Positions 23,590 to 36,310 of a stretch of DNA of 64,000 nt are shown here, piece after piece. The notes under the pieces are model-generated. The model was not told the origin of the DNA. It did no database searches and saw nothing but the letters and a program-made list of their open reading frames with translations. Origin of the DNA: Pohlia nutans (Eukaryota > Streptophyta > Bryopsida > Bryales > Mniaceae); the NCBI GenBank assembly GCA_022496805.1, contig CM040106.1:3844001-3908000 (forward strand), given 5' to 3'. Both the position numbers and the translations under genes were made by a program. Every line of letters starts with the position of its first letter. Position 1 is the first letter of the stretch.

Positions 23590-24400
23590 AAATCGGGCGA
23601 TCTGTAACACTTGGGCCAAATCTGGGTTAGTGCATAACATTGTTGTGAGGTGTGGTCTTGGGGTATGGCGGAGAAGCGGGTAGCGGTGCCTGACGCCTGA
23701 TTTACATCTTGTGTTTTAGGGTCCGAGGAAACGGCACCTATTTGCTGGTTGGAATTCCAGATTTTTTGTGTCATTGGGTTCAGATCTGGGCTTAGCTGGA
23801 GGTCCTAGGGTTTAGACGCAACCTAGGATGAAGATCCTAGGGTTTAAATCCAACCCGGGATGAAGGTCCTAGGGTTTGGATGCAACCCGGGATGAAGGTC
23901 CTAGAGTTTGGACGCAACCCGGGATGAAGGTCCTAGAGTTTGGATGCAATCTGGGAAGAATATCCTAGGCTTTGGACGCAACCCGGGATGACAATTCCAA
24001 GGTTTGGATGCAACCCGGGATGAGCACACCCGGGATGACAATTCCAAGGTTTGGATGCAACCCGTGATGAGCACACCCGGGATGAATGGCTACACTTGAT
24101 CCGGGTTAGGAAACCTCGAAAGGTGTGTTCTTTCCACCGGACCCTTGCCGCTATATACTTATGACTATGAGTGTGTGCACAACAAAATATATGGGATATA
24201 TGTCGAAGGAAAAAAATAAAATGGTGCCTTCAATGACACTGTTTCCAGATGCAGGATAGTACATAACATTGATGTGGACTATGGTCTTTAGACTCATGGC
24301 GGAAAGCGGATTTCAGGTTTGACGATTAATGTGAACGGTTTTAGGGTTCAAAGAAATTACACTGATTTGCTGGTTGGAAATTGAGATTTGTCCTAAGGTT
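23590..24400 (+). repeat. Diverged direct repeat flanking the 32-bp array
   Basis: The segment at about 23,620-23,770 (CATAACATTG..., then GGCGGA, then TTTGCTGGTTGGAA) recurs at about 24,260-24,385 in the same order with many substitutions. The 32-bp tandem array lies between the two copies. It could be an old duplication or a pair of short LTR-like repeats around the array. Confidence 0.5.
23801..24090 (+). repeat. 32-bp tandem array ending in a longer compound unit
   Basis: About six head-to-tail 32-bp units of the form GGTCCTAGGGTTTGG...CAACCCGGGATGAA begin at 23,801. They are followed by two copies of a compound unit that adds GCACACCCGGGATGA. Most units carry the palindrome CCCGGG. Confidence 0.85.
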
Positions 24401-26680
24401 TTGATGAAACCTGTCGAACCTCGTTTTTTTCAAAAGTGGACAATTAGGGTTTTTAGGGCAGCTAGGAATAGCCCCAGCCGCCATAAATAGGAGAAGTGGT
24501 GGCCATAATGGCCCATTTATTAATATTCAGGGACGGGCGCTTGCGTGCGTCCTAGAGGGATTACTGCAGGTCCGAATTGGCGGCGGATTCCGGTAGGGAT
24601 AACAACCGGATGGGCGACACGGTAGAAAGGATCGAGTCTCTGACAAACCTGGCTACTATTCGCGCCTTAAAATGGGCTACCCTAAACTGGGCGACTCACT
24701 GTTCATTCCAACACAACTCTTCTTGCCCTCCTTGCCACCTCACTTTTGTCTTTCTAGATAGCATTAGGGTAAAGACTGCTCGACCAATGAGACAAGAGCG
24801 GGGCCGCCGGAAACTTAGGCGCAATACGTGGGTTGGTAGAGTGGTGCGCCCTGAGCTTGTAGAAATGCCGAGAAAAAGGGAGGGATCTGCACGGTTCAAG
24901 ATTGCGGAAAAGAAGGTGTGTCCGGTTGTCCCGGAGCACCCGAGAGACCTCGAGATGCTGCGCGAAGACCTCGCCAGCATCGAGTGCGAGGAATTACTCT
25001 ACGGGTCCTGGGACATCCAGGATACCGGAATGTTGGAGGAGTTGGTGGGAGGACCCGTGAAGGAGGCTTTCCGGAAGAGCTACATCTGGGGGAGGTACAA
25101 GATTTGGACCCGGGAGCATTAGCGCGCGACCTACAAGTTACCGGACGGTCCCTATGGTTTTGACACGAAGGGGCGAGGAAACTCGGGCTGGGTGAAACAC
25201 TGGTTCACCTGGCTCTTGGAAAAAGACGGAATTAAGGAGGAGGACTGCCGGACACCCCGAGAGAAGCGGCTCCTTCAATTATTGGTACCCATCTTCAGCT
25301 CGGATAAGCCCACAACGATCACGATCAAGCTGGCGATGTGTTTCTACTCGGCCCTACATTACAAGAAGCGCGTCAGGTGGGGGATCATCGTCCAGGAGTT
25401 GGTAAACCGGGAGGCGGTCAAAATTGGAGGTACAAAGGGTTGCCCTATCACTCCCTTCCTTTAACATTTGTATTCCCAGCACGGTTGCCCCACTGATAGG
25501 GAGAAGGTGAGGTTGGAGAAGTGTCCGGTTCGGGTAGACCGGAGCCTGGCCAACAAGTGGGCGCCTCATCCAGGAAGCAAAAAGAACCCGGATAAGGGCG
25601 TGCACGAGGACGAGGGAGATGACATGGAGAGCAAAGTGACCAAAGCGAGCCGGATGGACAAGAGGCGTTCCAACCAGAGGAGAACGAAGGACGTAACCCG
25701 GGAGCGCACTGGGAGCAGAGGGAGGAACCGGACCGGGAAGAACTGGAGGAGAGGGATCCACCCCGAGGGCGCACCCGGGGACAACACAGGTAGGGGAAGA
25801 GGAAGGCTGTCATCTAGAGCGACGAAGAGGAGGAAGACGACGATATTCAAGAACTCAACCCTCTCCAAAAGAAGATGAAATCCTAGATGAAGACCACTTT
25901 GGTAAATGGGCGGGGCTTCCGGGACGACCCGAAACCTAGGACCAGCAGCCGTACGAAGGGCGTCTAGATGAAGGCAGTCCAGAAGAGAAATCCAGCCCAG
26001 ACGGAGGAGGACTAACCAGAGAGCGAGGAGCTAATCCGAGCAGCCGGCCTGGAAAGAGGAGCTAAACCGAGCACAAGGGGATGACTGGGCGGAGGAACCA
26101 ATTCAGATAGCATTGGAAGAAGTATCAGTCCTTGCCAAACCGGAAGGGGCTTTCCTCCAACCGATCCGGTATGCTATTGAGGCCGTGGAGAGAAGGTATC
26201 GTCCCGTCCGAGTGGCGATGACGGCGGTTGGAACAGCTCTCCAGAGCATTGCAGTGGGGGAGTATCCGAACATGGTCAGGAAGTTGAAGAAGGATACAGT
26301 GCTTAACCGGAAGGAGCTGGACAAGAGCCGGACAGAAACCAGCAAGCTGGCCATTTTGGCTCTGGATCAAAAGGAAGAGAGAGCGCCCTAGAAAGAGATC
26401 ATCCTGACTTTTGAGCAGCAAGACCGGACTACGCTCAAGGTGCAATAGAAGCAGTTCGAACCGGTTGGGGAGGTCAAGACCAAAGCTCCGTTGTGGGACG
26501 AGAAGGTGGCAAAATCGGGTATGGAGGGGGAGGTCGTGAAGGAGTACGCGGCCAAGGTAGAGGAAACCCTTAAAGATTTCTGAAAGTTGATGGCCGCGGT
26601 GTCGGGTAGAGAGGAGCACGCTCTGAGAATTCACGGGGAATTTGGCTGCGACACGATGATCAGATTGCTTGGGAGATTGG
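24400..26680 (+). pseudogene. Repeated-element gene, copy A (gag-like position, unknown function)
   Basis: The leader (CTGTCGAACCTCG from about 24,410) and the coding part match, in diverged form, copy B on the minus strand at 32.4-29.0 kb. The first plausible start is the ATG at 24,865 (MPRKREG). The protein reads ELLYGSWDIQDTGMLEELVG near residues 45-65. After a TAG at 25,120, where copy B has Trp, it continues CRTPREKRLLQLLVPIFSSD, then PTTITIKLAMCFYSALHYKK and KGCPITPFL, where a TAA falls at a Tyr of copy B. A long Arg/Glu-rich linker (25,470-25,880) leads to a coiled-coil block at 26,113-26,391. An LTR-like segment lies downstream at 27,975. The position after an LTR-type leader suggests ORF1/gag of a repeat family, but no known gag domain is visible. 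Confidence 0.55.
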
Positions 26681-26689
26681 TTGTGTCTT

Positions 26690-27970
26690 GAATTCTTGTA
26701 CTCTTCAAATCTTCAAATCTCTTCTCGGTAGCCTATCCTGCAATGGCTCTAACAAGTTTAAGGGTAAGGGTGGGGTAATAAGAAACCACGGGCCTCGGAC
26801 GGGTAAAACGGGACGGCCAGACCACGAGCTGAAACAGTCTGAAAGATGGCTCCTAAATCTCAAACCCACGGTGACCAGCAAACGTGCCTCAGCGGTGGGA
26901 ACAACATAAATACGACCGTGTGGGTGATCAATCCCACTTCGCCGCAACAAAGTTTACAAAACAAAATTGAAAACAACTAGCCTCCAAGCCTTCACACCTT
27001 CATAACTTTCTCCTCGGAAATCCAAATCATAAAAGTAATAATTTTTTGAAAAGCTATTACAATGATACATACACTCTCAAAATTTCAAAGCAAGTTGATA
27101 GATACAACAAAAGTTGTAGCTCGTCGAAACCTCTGCCCTCTCAATGGACGGCCAAGGGTTTTCCACAAACTTCCAACCTTCACAACTTTTGCAATACAAC
27201 TCCAAATTCAACTTACAATATCAATTCGGAAAGGTCTCATCACAAGGAACAATCTTTCAAAGTTTCAATTTAAACAAAGTCTTGCTCAATGAGCTACATC
27301 AAGTCGAAATTTTGTCTCAAAACTCTCTATTTTCACACACAAAAAAAACTCCCGACAATCTTCAAAACCCCAAGACCTCACTAAATCTCATCCAATCAAA
27401 GGTGGCGGTGGGGCACATATGCCCATGCTCCCCTTTGAAGCTTCAAAGAAGGTACTTATTCCCTCATTTCCTATTCACACCTTTCAAACCACCTAATCCC
27501 TTGATGATTTAATTAAAACGAAAGACAAACTATATGTACTATTTTCATTCCGCTACTCCATTCATTGAAAATACAAAGCTTAGAGCATATATGTACACGA
27601 TGGAAGCATTTCCATCACGACAGCGGTACTTGAGAGGTGTCCTCGCGGACGTTGTCCGGAAAGCGGGGAGGCCAGCCGGAAGGAAGGGGGCGCTTCTTTG
27701 GCCAGCAGCGAGATGATGGCCAACTTCCACTTCTCCCAAAACGCTCTCCGGATGGGAGAGATGGACCGAATGATGGGAGCTGGGGCGTCTACTTGTCGTA
27801 GCATGTGGTACCGGATACTCCCTTAGAGCGCACTTTTTCGTATTAAGAATGCTCGTAAAGGTGATTTCCGGGTTATCGTTCCGCGGAGACTCTGTGATGT
27901 GGGAAGTTTCCGAAAACTGACCCGGATTGGTGACTCCTCTCTTCCGGTCACCAATTAACTCCCTCTTTCC
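26690..27970 (+). other. Tail of copy A, no clear gene
   Basis: A non-coding stretch with A/C-rich sequence. A short gag-like coding fragment (MMANFHFSQNALRMGEMDRM) at about 27,713-27,800 probably belongs to the same element. The remaining open frames look random. Confidence 0.35.
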
Positions 27971-27974
27971 GTAC

Positions 27975-28810
27975 TAAAACCGGATCTTCCCTACTCACTA
28001 ATTTGGCTATGGCTAGATCCGGTTTCTGTCCGGGTTGGAAACTTAACCAACTCTACTCCACCCGGTCTAACCCAACTACTAAATCCGGTTTCTCCTTAAC
28101 CTCTGTTTTCCCTCAGAGGGTTCTCCATTTGCATTTTTAAGGATGCTGGATTAAAAGTCACACCCTCCCCTACTGATTTCCGTGACAGGGGATTCACCAC
28201 TTCCTGGTTCTCCAAACTCAACTCCCTAGTCCGGGTACTTTCCGGATTGCTCTTCAACTATGGACTTATCCCAAACCCACAGCCGGTCACACAAGCGCAA
28301 CCCGGTTTTCCCCTTCTCTCCAAAATACTACAACGACTTGCTAACCAGAATGAACAGTATCCGGGGTGTTTGGAAGAGATTGAATTCCTCACGACCTGTT
28401 TTACTCTAGCTTCCCCGTACTCTACAATTGCAAGATCTACCCGAATGCTGGCCCCTCTACCGAACTACCCGTCCAGGAGTTCTGAGAAAACCGGAGTACC
28501 CCCTCTTGCTCACTCAGCCACTAACCCGGGTTATCTCCTGCAACCGGACATAGAAAACCCCACATTCAAACAATCCTAACTCTTCCAAATCTTCTACCCG
28601 GTTTCTTAACTGACTCTACGCTCGAGCCCGGCTAATCCATCCGGTTACCAAGGGACTAGTTGCGTCACTGTTCCGAGCAATAACACAAGCAAACACACAT
28701 ATGCACACATACACACACAAAGTTTGTGAAAGGAATATGCGCTTCTACTCATTTACACGGAACGATGTTACACAAAAAGACCCAAAGAATGAAGAACATT
28801 CTTTGATTAA
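27975..28810 (+). repeat. LTR-like segment of copy A
   Basis: About 830 bp shared, in inverted orientation, with 32,487-33,312. The shared landmarks occur in the same order: CCATTTGCATTT near 28,125, CCGGTCACACAAGCGCAA near 28,284, ACTACAACGACTTGCTAACC near 28,328, and ACACAAAAAGACCCAA near 28,780. It lies downstream of the copy A gene, as a 3' LTR would. In copy B the same sequence lies upstream of the gene, as a 5' LTR would. Target duplications were not found. Confidence 0.6.
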
Positions 28811-29049
28811 AATCCAACCCCAAACGCCCGGATCCTGGAAATCCTCAGATCCTACATTCCCGGGATTCGGAAATCCGGGGAGCTTTCTCTACAGCTCAAT
28901 TCCTTTTCTAAGCCGCCACTAACATGAAAACTCTAAAAGTCCTATACACCAAAAAGTTTCCTAATCTACCTAGTCAAAAAGTCCTACTCTAAGTGGCCGG
29001 ATCCACTAAGTCCGGACTACTGATTCCGGACCCCGGTGGTCCTGGGCAG
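28811..29049. other. Junction between the two inverted copies
   Basis: Short spacer where copy A's LTR-like segment ends and copy B's 3' part begins. No gene. Confidence 0.35.
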
Positions 29050-31653
29050 CTACTCGTCCTCCATTGGTTGCCCCTCCGGTTTTTCCGGGCTCCCCACCAT
29101 GATCGGGTCAGCCGGCTGATCTCCTGGCACTCCGTGCTGCACCGGCTGCTCCACTTGTTGTCCCACGGTTGGCTCGCCACTTGCGCGCCTCCCGGGTTGG
29201 CCGTCCGCGTGACCTCCTGGCCCACCCTCTTGCCTTTCCTCCCTGTCCGGGTGGACACCCATCGCCTCCATGCCTTCACTCAGATCCCGGACCTCCTCTG
29301 GGCTCACTCTTCCGGGTCTGACCATGTGGATCGGTTCCACATCCATCACGGGCCGGGAGGTGTGCTCCTGCGTTAAGCTCCCCATCCTCATCAGCCGGTC
29401 GATCTCCCTCGCCTGAGGTGCCTCGGCAGACATTTGAAACAAACCCTGCAATCCATCCCCGGAACCTACTCTCTCACCCCGGTTGGTGGCCTCCTCCTCA
29501 TCCGGTTCCGAAGCGGAGGAACTCTCCCTCGTCATATACTCGGCCAACGACCGGAACTCCACCAGGAAGGCCTTCACCTTGTCCGAGTGTTCTCGGACCA
29601 CATTCTTCATCCGGGCTGCTCCCTCCAATCACGGCTGGCCTACCTTCTAATCGTTCAACCGAGCCTTCATTTGCACCTCTCCTCCCGGTTGAAACAACTC
29701 TACCATCTTCGAGATGCACTGCCGGCTTGTCTCCCCCAAGCACCGGATGGTCTCCTCTTACCCCCGGATGTGCTGCTCATTTGTCTGGACATGAGCCTCC
29801 ATCTTCTCGATGAAGTTTGCCTTCCGGTGCAGCTCTTCCTGTTGTCCTAGTATGAGGACGGCCGCCTCGCTCTCCTTCTCCCGGCTCCTGCGGAGCATCC
29901 TCTGGAGCTTTCGGATCTGCTCCGGGTACTCCAACGCGTCCTTAGTCCGGAGGAGAGTGCCTCTCTCCCTTAGCGCAGTGAACACCGGAGTGTACTTCTC
30001 CGTGACCAGGTCCATGGCGACCCGAGTTGTCAGGAGAATGTTCTCCACCGCGAGAGGGCCCTCCTCTTCCTCCTGTGCACCTCCGAATGGTCCTGCTGCT
30101 CGGACTAGTTCCAACCTCTCGGCCGGTCACTGCTCCCGGTCGTCCTCGTCTTCGAAATCTTCCCAGTCGTCCCCTCCTTCTTCGACCGCCTTGGAACGCT
30201 TCTTCCGGTTGTTCAAGGGAGTCGTCTTCCTCCGGGCCTGACCCTTCTTCTTCCGAGGGGTGGTCTCCTGAACGCCCGGATCCTCATCCTCCTCGGGCGT
30301 GAGGACCAGCTTCTTCTTCCGGTCCGGGTAGCCCTGCGGTCGTACCTAGGACGGACCTCCTTCCTCTGGTCTGTTCTCCTCTACCGGCTGTTCCTGTGGA
30401 CCCACCAAGGCAGGATTTTCCTCCATCGATCCGGAACCTGCTTCCGGCCGCTCCTGGGGATCCGCTTAAGGATGACCCGTCTCCTCCACTGGTCTGGACT
30501 CCACCACCGGCTCCACCTGAGGCCGCGTTTGGGAAGAACCTCCCCCATCCGGTTGAGAACCCGCTACCAGATCCACCCTCTTCTTCCGGGTCAGCTTCGG
30601 CTGCGAGGATTCCTTCTCCTCTTCGTCTTCTCTCGGGTCCTCCCTTGGCTTCGTCCTCAATTCTTGTTAAAATCTTGCCTCACCCGGTCGGCCTACCTCC
30701 GGGTCCTTCCTCTTCTCCTGCCGCTCCTCCTGTCGCGGCCTGACACCACCCGGTTGGCCTCCCTCCGGGCGGTCTTCCCTCCTATTCGTCCTCAGCTCTG
30801 GAATTGCGCTGGCTCCACCCGGTCGCACTGGGTCTTCCCTCTCCTTCCTGCGCTCCTCCCGAATGCTGCTCCTATCCGGTTTAGGTGCCGGTGGAGCCAC
30901 CCTCCTTTCTTCCGATCGCAGCGAGGATTTGGGCCGACTGGTCCCCGCTCCTCCTCCCGAAAGTGTTGTCTTCTTCTTGGCTCGGCTCCTCATTCCCGGA
31001 ATGGGAGGAATCTCCAACCTCTTCTTCTCTTCCTCTATGATGCACCCTTTCTTCTTGTATTGGTAGTAAAGAAACGGGGCCAGCGGACATCCCTTCTTGT
31101 TGTCGAGGTTCCGGGCCCACTTCTGAGTGTTCCGGTGCACCAGGTTCGCCCAGTTGATCTTCTTCTTCTGGAGGAGTGCGGAGAAGATGCCCCTGGCTAG
31201 TGTAATCGTGAGGGTGGTGGGCTACTCGGCATTGAGGATTGGCACCATCTACTGGAGCAACCGTTGCTCTCGGGGATCCTTGCAATCTGCCACCTTGAAC
31301 CCGTCGTGGTCTGAGAGGTAGATGAAGCGCGCCTTCACCCAATCCGTGTCGCCTTTGCTGCCCGATTCCACATCCTCGCTCGTGTCCAGGAAGTCGTACA
31401 CGGCCCGCCACAACTGCCGGGTCCAATTCCCGTACTTCGCCTGGATGGTCGCTCGGAAGGCTTCCTTCATAGCCCCGCCCTCAATTTCTTCCAACATCCG
31501 GGCCTCCTGCACATCCCACACTTTCCCAAACAACCCCAAACACTTGATCTTCTCGAGGTCCTTGAGCAGTTCATTGAAGTCTTCCGAGTCCTGCGGGATG
31601 TCCGGAACGATCCTCTTCTCCGGGATTTTGGATCCGGTCTCCTTGCGCGCCAT
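29050..31653 (-). pseudogene. Repeated-element gene, copy B (gag-like position, unknown function)
   Basis: It starts at the ATG at 31,651-31,653 (MARKETGSKIPEKR). Residues 30-130 match copy A: FGKVWDVQEARMLEEIEGG, then DCKDPREQRLLQ and PTTLTITLARGIFSALLQKK. Next come WANLVHRNTQKWARNLDNKK and KGCPLAPFLYYQYKKKG, followed by a very long Arg/Glu/Pro-rich linker (about 31,000-30,150). A coiled-coil block follows at 30,114-29,758, and a Glu/Gln-rich C-terminal part ends at 29,050. Interruptions include a TAG near 31,213, TAA/TAG codons in the linker and a TAA after residue EDDREQ near 30,129. It could be a large ORF1-like protein with an unstructured middle. No enzyme domain is visible. The gene lies downstream of an LTR-like segment in the same orientation. 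Confidence 0.55.
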
Positions 31654-32486
31654 AGCTGATGCCTCTGGCTGCGCTTCTCCACTCCTCCGTGAATGGCGCG
31701 TCCTCCTCTTCGGGTGCGCCCTCTCTGTCTCTTTCCTGCAAATCACGCGCTTCTCTCTCCGGACGCTTTCCCTTCCGCTTCCGTGATGTGCGCTTGACCT
31801 CTTGGAGCCCTCGCGACTTTCTTCCTGGGTGTGCACTTACTCCCTTCCGCAAACTCCGCCTGAAATTCCGCCGCTCACGGTCCCGGTGCTTGCCCTTCTC
31901 CAACTCCAACCTCGTACTACTTTCTCTCCCCGGGCGCTAAATTTCTCTAACTCCCGGGCGCTCAAAATCCCCAAATGTCGGTAGCTCACTGCTTTCTCCC
32001 TCCGGACGCGCAATGGAAACCCTAACACTTCCGGAAATGCAGAATCAGGTGCGCGCGGAGGGCTGGAGGAACTAAGGAGAAATGAATAGTGAGCCGCCCA
32101 ATTTAAGGCGGCCCAATTCAAATCCCAGATCCTGGCCCGATCCAGCAGTGGCCCGTCCTCCGACATCCGGTTTTCCATCCGGTTTCCCGTCCGGTCCGCC
32201 GCCATTCCAAGTTCCGTAGCAAACACTTAAGCGCGCACGAGAGCACCACTCTTTCCAAATAAATAAAAAGGCCATCATGAATGCTACTTCTCCCATTTAT
32301 GGCGGCTGGGGCTACCCCTTACTGCCCTACAAACCCTAATTGCCCATTTTTGAATAAAACGAGGTTCGACAGTACTCCGAGACAGTCTTCGCGATCGGTG
32401 AAGAATTTGGATCCGGTTCTGGCGAGCGACTAGCTAGAGGCGAGGGTTTTCCGGATCTGGGTGCTTAGAGCTCACTACTTATCAAG
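31654..32486 (-). other. Leader region of copy B
   Basis: Transcription-direction leader between the LTR-like segment and the copy B start. It matches the copy A leader (AATTAGGGTTT, then AGCCCCAGCCGCCATAAAT). Open frames here (32,226-31,837) align with copy A's frame at 24,577 but lack a shared start, so translation is doubtful. Confidence 0.5.
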
Positions 32487-33312
32487 GAATGTTCTTCATT
32501 CCTTGGGTCTTTTTGTGTACCACTGTTTTCTTTTAAATGACAATAGACACAATTTTCCGAGAAGCTGTAAATGTGTGTGTGTATGTGTGTGTGGTTTGTT
32601 GCATGATACATTGGTCCAATAAGTCCCTTGGTAGCCGGGAGGACTAACCGGGTTTTGGAGTAGATTCAGTTGAAAGTCCAAATATAGGCGTTGGGTGATT
32701 CAGAGGTTGTTTGAATACGGGGTTTCCCTGTCCGGTTGCAAGAGATATTATCTGGGTTAGTGGCTGAGTGGATAGAAGGGCGTACTCTGGTCCTCTTAGA
32801 ACTCCTGGACGAGTAGTCCAATAGAGGTGCCAGCACCTGGAGAGCACTGTGATAGAGGAATACGGAATCGCTAGAATAAAATTGACCGTTAGGAATCCAA
32901 CCGATTTCGGACACCCAGGGTAGTGTCCATCCCGGTTAGCAAGTCGTTGTAGTATTTTGGAAGAAGGGGGAAACCGAGTTGCGCTTGTGTGACCGGCTAC
33001 GAGTTTGGGAGAAACTTGCAATAGAAGTGCAGTACAGAAAGTACCTGGAGTGTAGAGTTGAGGAAGTGTACCCGCAGGGTAGTAATGTTCCCATCACTTA
33101 AATCAGCAGGGAGGGGTGTGTCTTTTAATCCAGCACCACTAAATGCAAATGGTGAACCCAATGAGGGAAAACAAAGGCTAAACAAACCGGGCTAAGTTGT
33201 TAGGATAGACTGGGGAGAGTGGGTTGGATAAACTTCCAATTCATAAGGGAACCGGATCTAGCCGCGACCGGATAAGTCAGTACTAGTAAGAAGATCCGGC
33301 ACCGGTTGGGGT
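32487..33312 (-). repeat. LTR-like segment of copy B
   Basis: Inverted partner of 27,975-28,810. Read on the minus strand it precedes the copy B leader and gene, the arrangement of a 5' LTR. The two segments have diverged by substitutions and small gaps, so the copies are old. Confidence 0.6.
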
Positions 33313-33319
33313 CTTGAAG

Positions 33320-34040
33320 CTGCCATAACAAGATTGAGAATTTTCAAGTTTGAGTTTGTTGGAGTTTCATTGTGGTGTAGCAACTACGATTTTTAGAATA
33401 TCGGAGCGTGTAATATACCGTTGGAAAGGTCTTGAAATTACCTTTCCAATGGTATATTATGAGCCTTTGAGATTGTGGTGAAACGGCGGCCGGTATTGGC
33501 TGGGGTTCGCAAGCATAGTTCTCCAAACTATGAATTCTAAACAATTTGAATCCCAATTCAAAATCATCACTCATAGAGTCAAGGACTAGCTGGCACCGGC
33601 TGGGGTATGCAATGCTCAATCCTCAACATGAAGAATTCCATACAAACTCATAGTGTAGACACAATATCAGCCTTCAAATAATCAAAATTCTATGTGGAAT
33701 AATCGAAATTTCAAAATTCAAAGTTCTGAGTTTATGGACTTAGAGATCACGGAATCTAAACACATAGAATGCCAATTCAAAAATTATGAGTAACAAAGTC
33801 AGAGGTGAGTCAATACTGGTTGGGGTATGAAAATGAAAATTTCACATAAATTTCACATAGCCAAGGGTGAGCCGGCAGCGGCTGTAGTGTGCAAAAGAAA
33901 GTTCTCTACGGGAAGGACTTCAATGACTCAAAATCTAGACTCATTGTCAGCCACCAAAGACTCAAAATTCAATGCTCAAATTCAAGCACTCAAAGTTCCC
34001 ATGTAAGAATCCCAATGAAGATATGAAAATTCACTGAGCC
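33320..34040 (+). repeat. AT-rich region with interspersed CTGG...GGCTGGGGTATGC motifs
   Basis: Four copies of a GCACCGGCTGGGGTATGCAA-like word occur at about 33,490, 33,595, 33,810 and 33,872. Between them TCAAAATTC-type words recur at least seven times. No gene. Confidence 0.5.
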
Positions 34041-34154
34041 AAGGGTGAGTCAAGGATATTCAAGCTTGGAAATATTCAAAATTCAGAGATTCAAAGGTCA
34101 CGGGCCTCCTGTAACTAGCCATTTTCCTGGAGAACAAGGTTTCCTAGTTAACGA

Positions 34155-34790
34155 TTGGAGTCAGACAAAGTCTTTGTGTTCAAAATGTCTGAAGTTGGAA
34201 TTGGTAGCAGAGTCGACCTTGTCAAACGTATGGAGCCTGGTGGAGAGATCTCAAAATTGCATGGCCTATCTTTGACTATGTTAAAAGAGTCAACCATTGG
34301 ACCACTGTGGGCTGCTACGTCTATGACTCACTTTTGTCGTGCCATCATCGTCACGGTTTGCGATATGCAACCTAAGGACGTTGCTGTCCAAATGGTCGTC
34401 TGGAAAAATCTCAATGCCATTGTGAGCCGCTACGGAGTTAAGAATCCTAATTTCAAGGGCTTCATAGCCGACTGTGCGCAAGCAAACAAGATTGCTATAC
34501 ACATTGTATATGGAAGTGGCGGCGCATCAATTCCAAATTGAAAAAAAACTTGTCTATTCCATTGGGTGCAATCTCTAGAAGAGTACACTAAGGTTGCCAT
34601 TCAAGCTGAACTCCAAGATGAGCAGCCTGATATGCAAACAATAGAAGAACGCCTTAACAGAACCGGAGGCTGAAACCCAATTCTTGCTATTCAGGCTTAG
34701 TTTCTGTCTTTTGGAGCTACAATTGAAGATGGCTCGCGATGTCTCAACTTCTAACTTGCCTTTTGGCACTTATAATATTGCCACTGAGGA
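34155..34790 (+). pseudogene. MULE-like transposase core fragment
   Basis: A frame of 128 codons reads STIGPLWAATSMTHFCRAII, then VVWKNLNAIVSRYGVKNPNF and FIADCAQANKIAIHIVYGSG. After a TGA near 34,540 it continues TCLFHWVQSLEEYTK and then AIQAELQDEQ. The order, with an Asp in a 'FIADxAQAN' segment followed by a CLFHW block, is that of a plant MULE-type or related RNase H-fold transposase as I recall it. The Asp of FIAD and the Cys/His of the FHW block would be functional residues. Later parts at 34,800-36,300 look like broken continuation of the same gene, with many stops. The frame's first codon is arbitrary. Confidence 0.55.
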
Positions 34791-36310
34791 GGCTTCATGC
34801 AGCTAGTCTATTCTCACTACTCACCATGCTACGATAACTCATTGTCCTATTGTTTCACTGACGCGTTTGCATATCCAAATCCTAAATCTTCACTTTTCCT
34901 ATGTCAAGACCTCAATGAAGACAAGTAGGCCAAGAGGATCTACATCAAGTGGAAACAAGAATCAGATGATCAAGGCACTGACCTATTTGTCACTACATTT
35001 GATGACTTTGTCTACTCGGTCATGCAGAGCGTTGCGTACTATAAGTACCTAAAAGAAGATAGAGTAGGTAGTGGCCCTACCAAAGAAGAACTAAATCTTC
35101 GGGTCACTCAGAAGTCTGCAGAGCGTACGCGGAACTTGAAATCACTAGACAATGCATTAGCAAAGATGTCGGGCACTGAGGACTTATGTATTTAAATGCA
35201 CAATTTGAAGGAGAGGAAGCCTTCCTCTCATTGAAATGAAAAGCAAATGTCTCAATCAGCTCGGAATTCAACTCTCACAAGCTGAATATAATCAGCATCT
35301 CGCATCCTCGAGTCCAAACAATGTTTTGATGGCTTCTTTAGACGACCTTTGACGTGCGCCATGAATCTTTCTATAAAGGTCCTTTGGCTTGAACGGTATA
35401 ATCAAACTCCAAATCTTTGAATTTAACTCAAATTTCCCGAACCTGGATTTAATAATGAGAGCTTTTTAGTCTGGCTTCATTTAACTAATTGGTGGTCTCA
35501 GGTACATACCTAGATTTCTCTGCAATCTATTTTGTACCAATGCTTGTAGAATTCTCTATTCAATTATTTATCATACATTGTTGTCATTTCATCACATCCA
35601 TCTCACATCTCACATCTTCTGTAGTTGACCGTCAAAGCTCGGATCAATTTTGAAAGCATTCTTCGTGATCAAAAGGTCACCATCAATTACCACCCAACGG
35701 TAGTGATCCAATTCCCACTATCTTTGATTACATTGTGCAACTGCGAGTTTTACTCAAGACCACCGCCTTTTCAGAGAGTTTGGTGTTGATAAGGGCATCA
35801 ACAAGAACTATCAAATTGAGAAGCAGTACTATTTCAAATCCGCTTTATTCCGTGTTTTATATCAATATGTCAAGTAAGTTCTATTTCCAGCAAAGGCCAT
35901 TTTTAGATCCCCTCTTTTCTTTGTAAACTACCTTGAACAAGACAGCAAGGACTTCATGCTCACTGAGGTGATCATGAAAGCTTGGAACAATGTGCACTAG
36001 GACTGCTGTGGGTGGTATATTGATTGCCCACTTAACGAACCTCCTTCCTTTGATATTACTTTGCGAAACTCTTTAGAACCCCGTTTGATTGGAACACGTA
36101 CACAGAACGAGACAAGAACGCTTGACAAGGAAGCCGCTTCTACGCAGAAGGCAACCTTGAAATCCAAATGTGGTTCTAAGAAGAAGGCGGATGGTGTTGA
36201 GACTACTGCACCACTATTTGTTGTTCGAGTCATTCTGAAAGTGGCTAAAATTGCAGCACCCCAATCTGCAATGATTCATCCTCCAACTTTAGGGACCCCA
36301 TTTGCCTAAA
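34791..36310 (+). pseudogene. Decayed continuation of the MULE-like gene
   Basis: Several protein-like stretches in changing frames lie on the plus strand, for example around 35,640-35,900 and 36,061-36,309 (basic: KKKADG, RTQNETRTL). Stops and frameshifts are frequent. No domain can be named; placement and strand suggest the C-terminal part of the transposase protein. Confidence 0.35.

Noticed and set aside
29418..31200. Long plus-strand frames (for example at 30,472-31,200 and 29,434-29,850)
   Set aside because: They are antisense shadows of the copy B ORF on the minus strand.
27975..33312. Single element with long inverted termini (27,975-28,810 and 32,487-33,312)
   Set aside because: Copy A's gene lies outside and reads towards the left segment, and copy B's gene reads away from the right one. 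Two opposite LTR-type copies explain this more simply.
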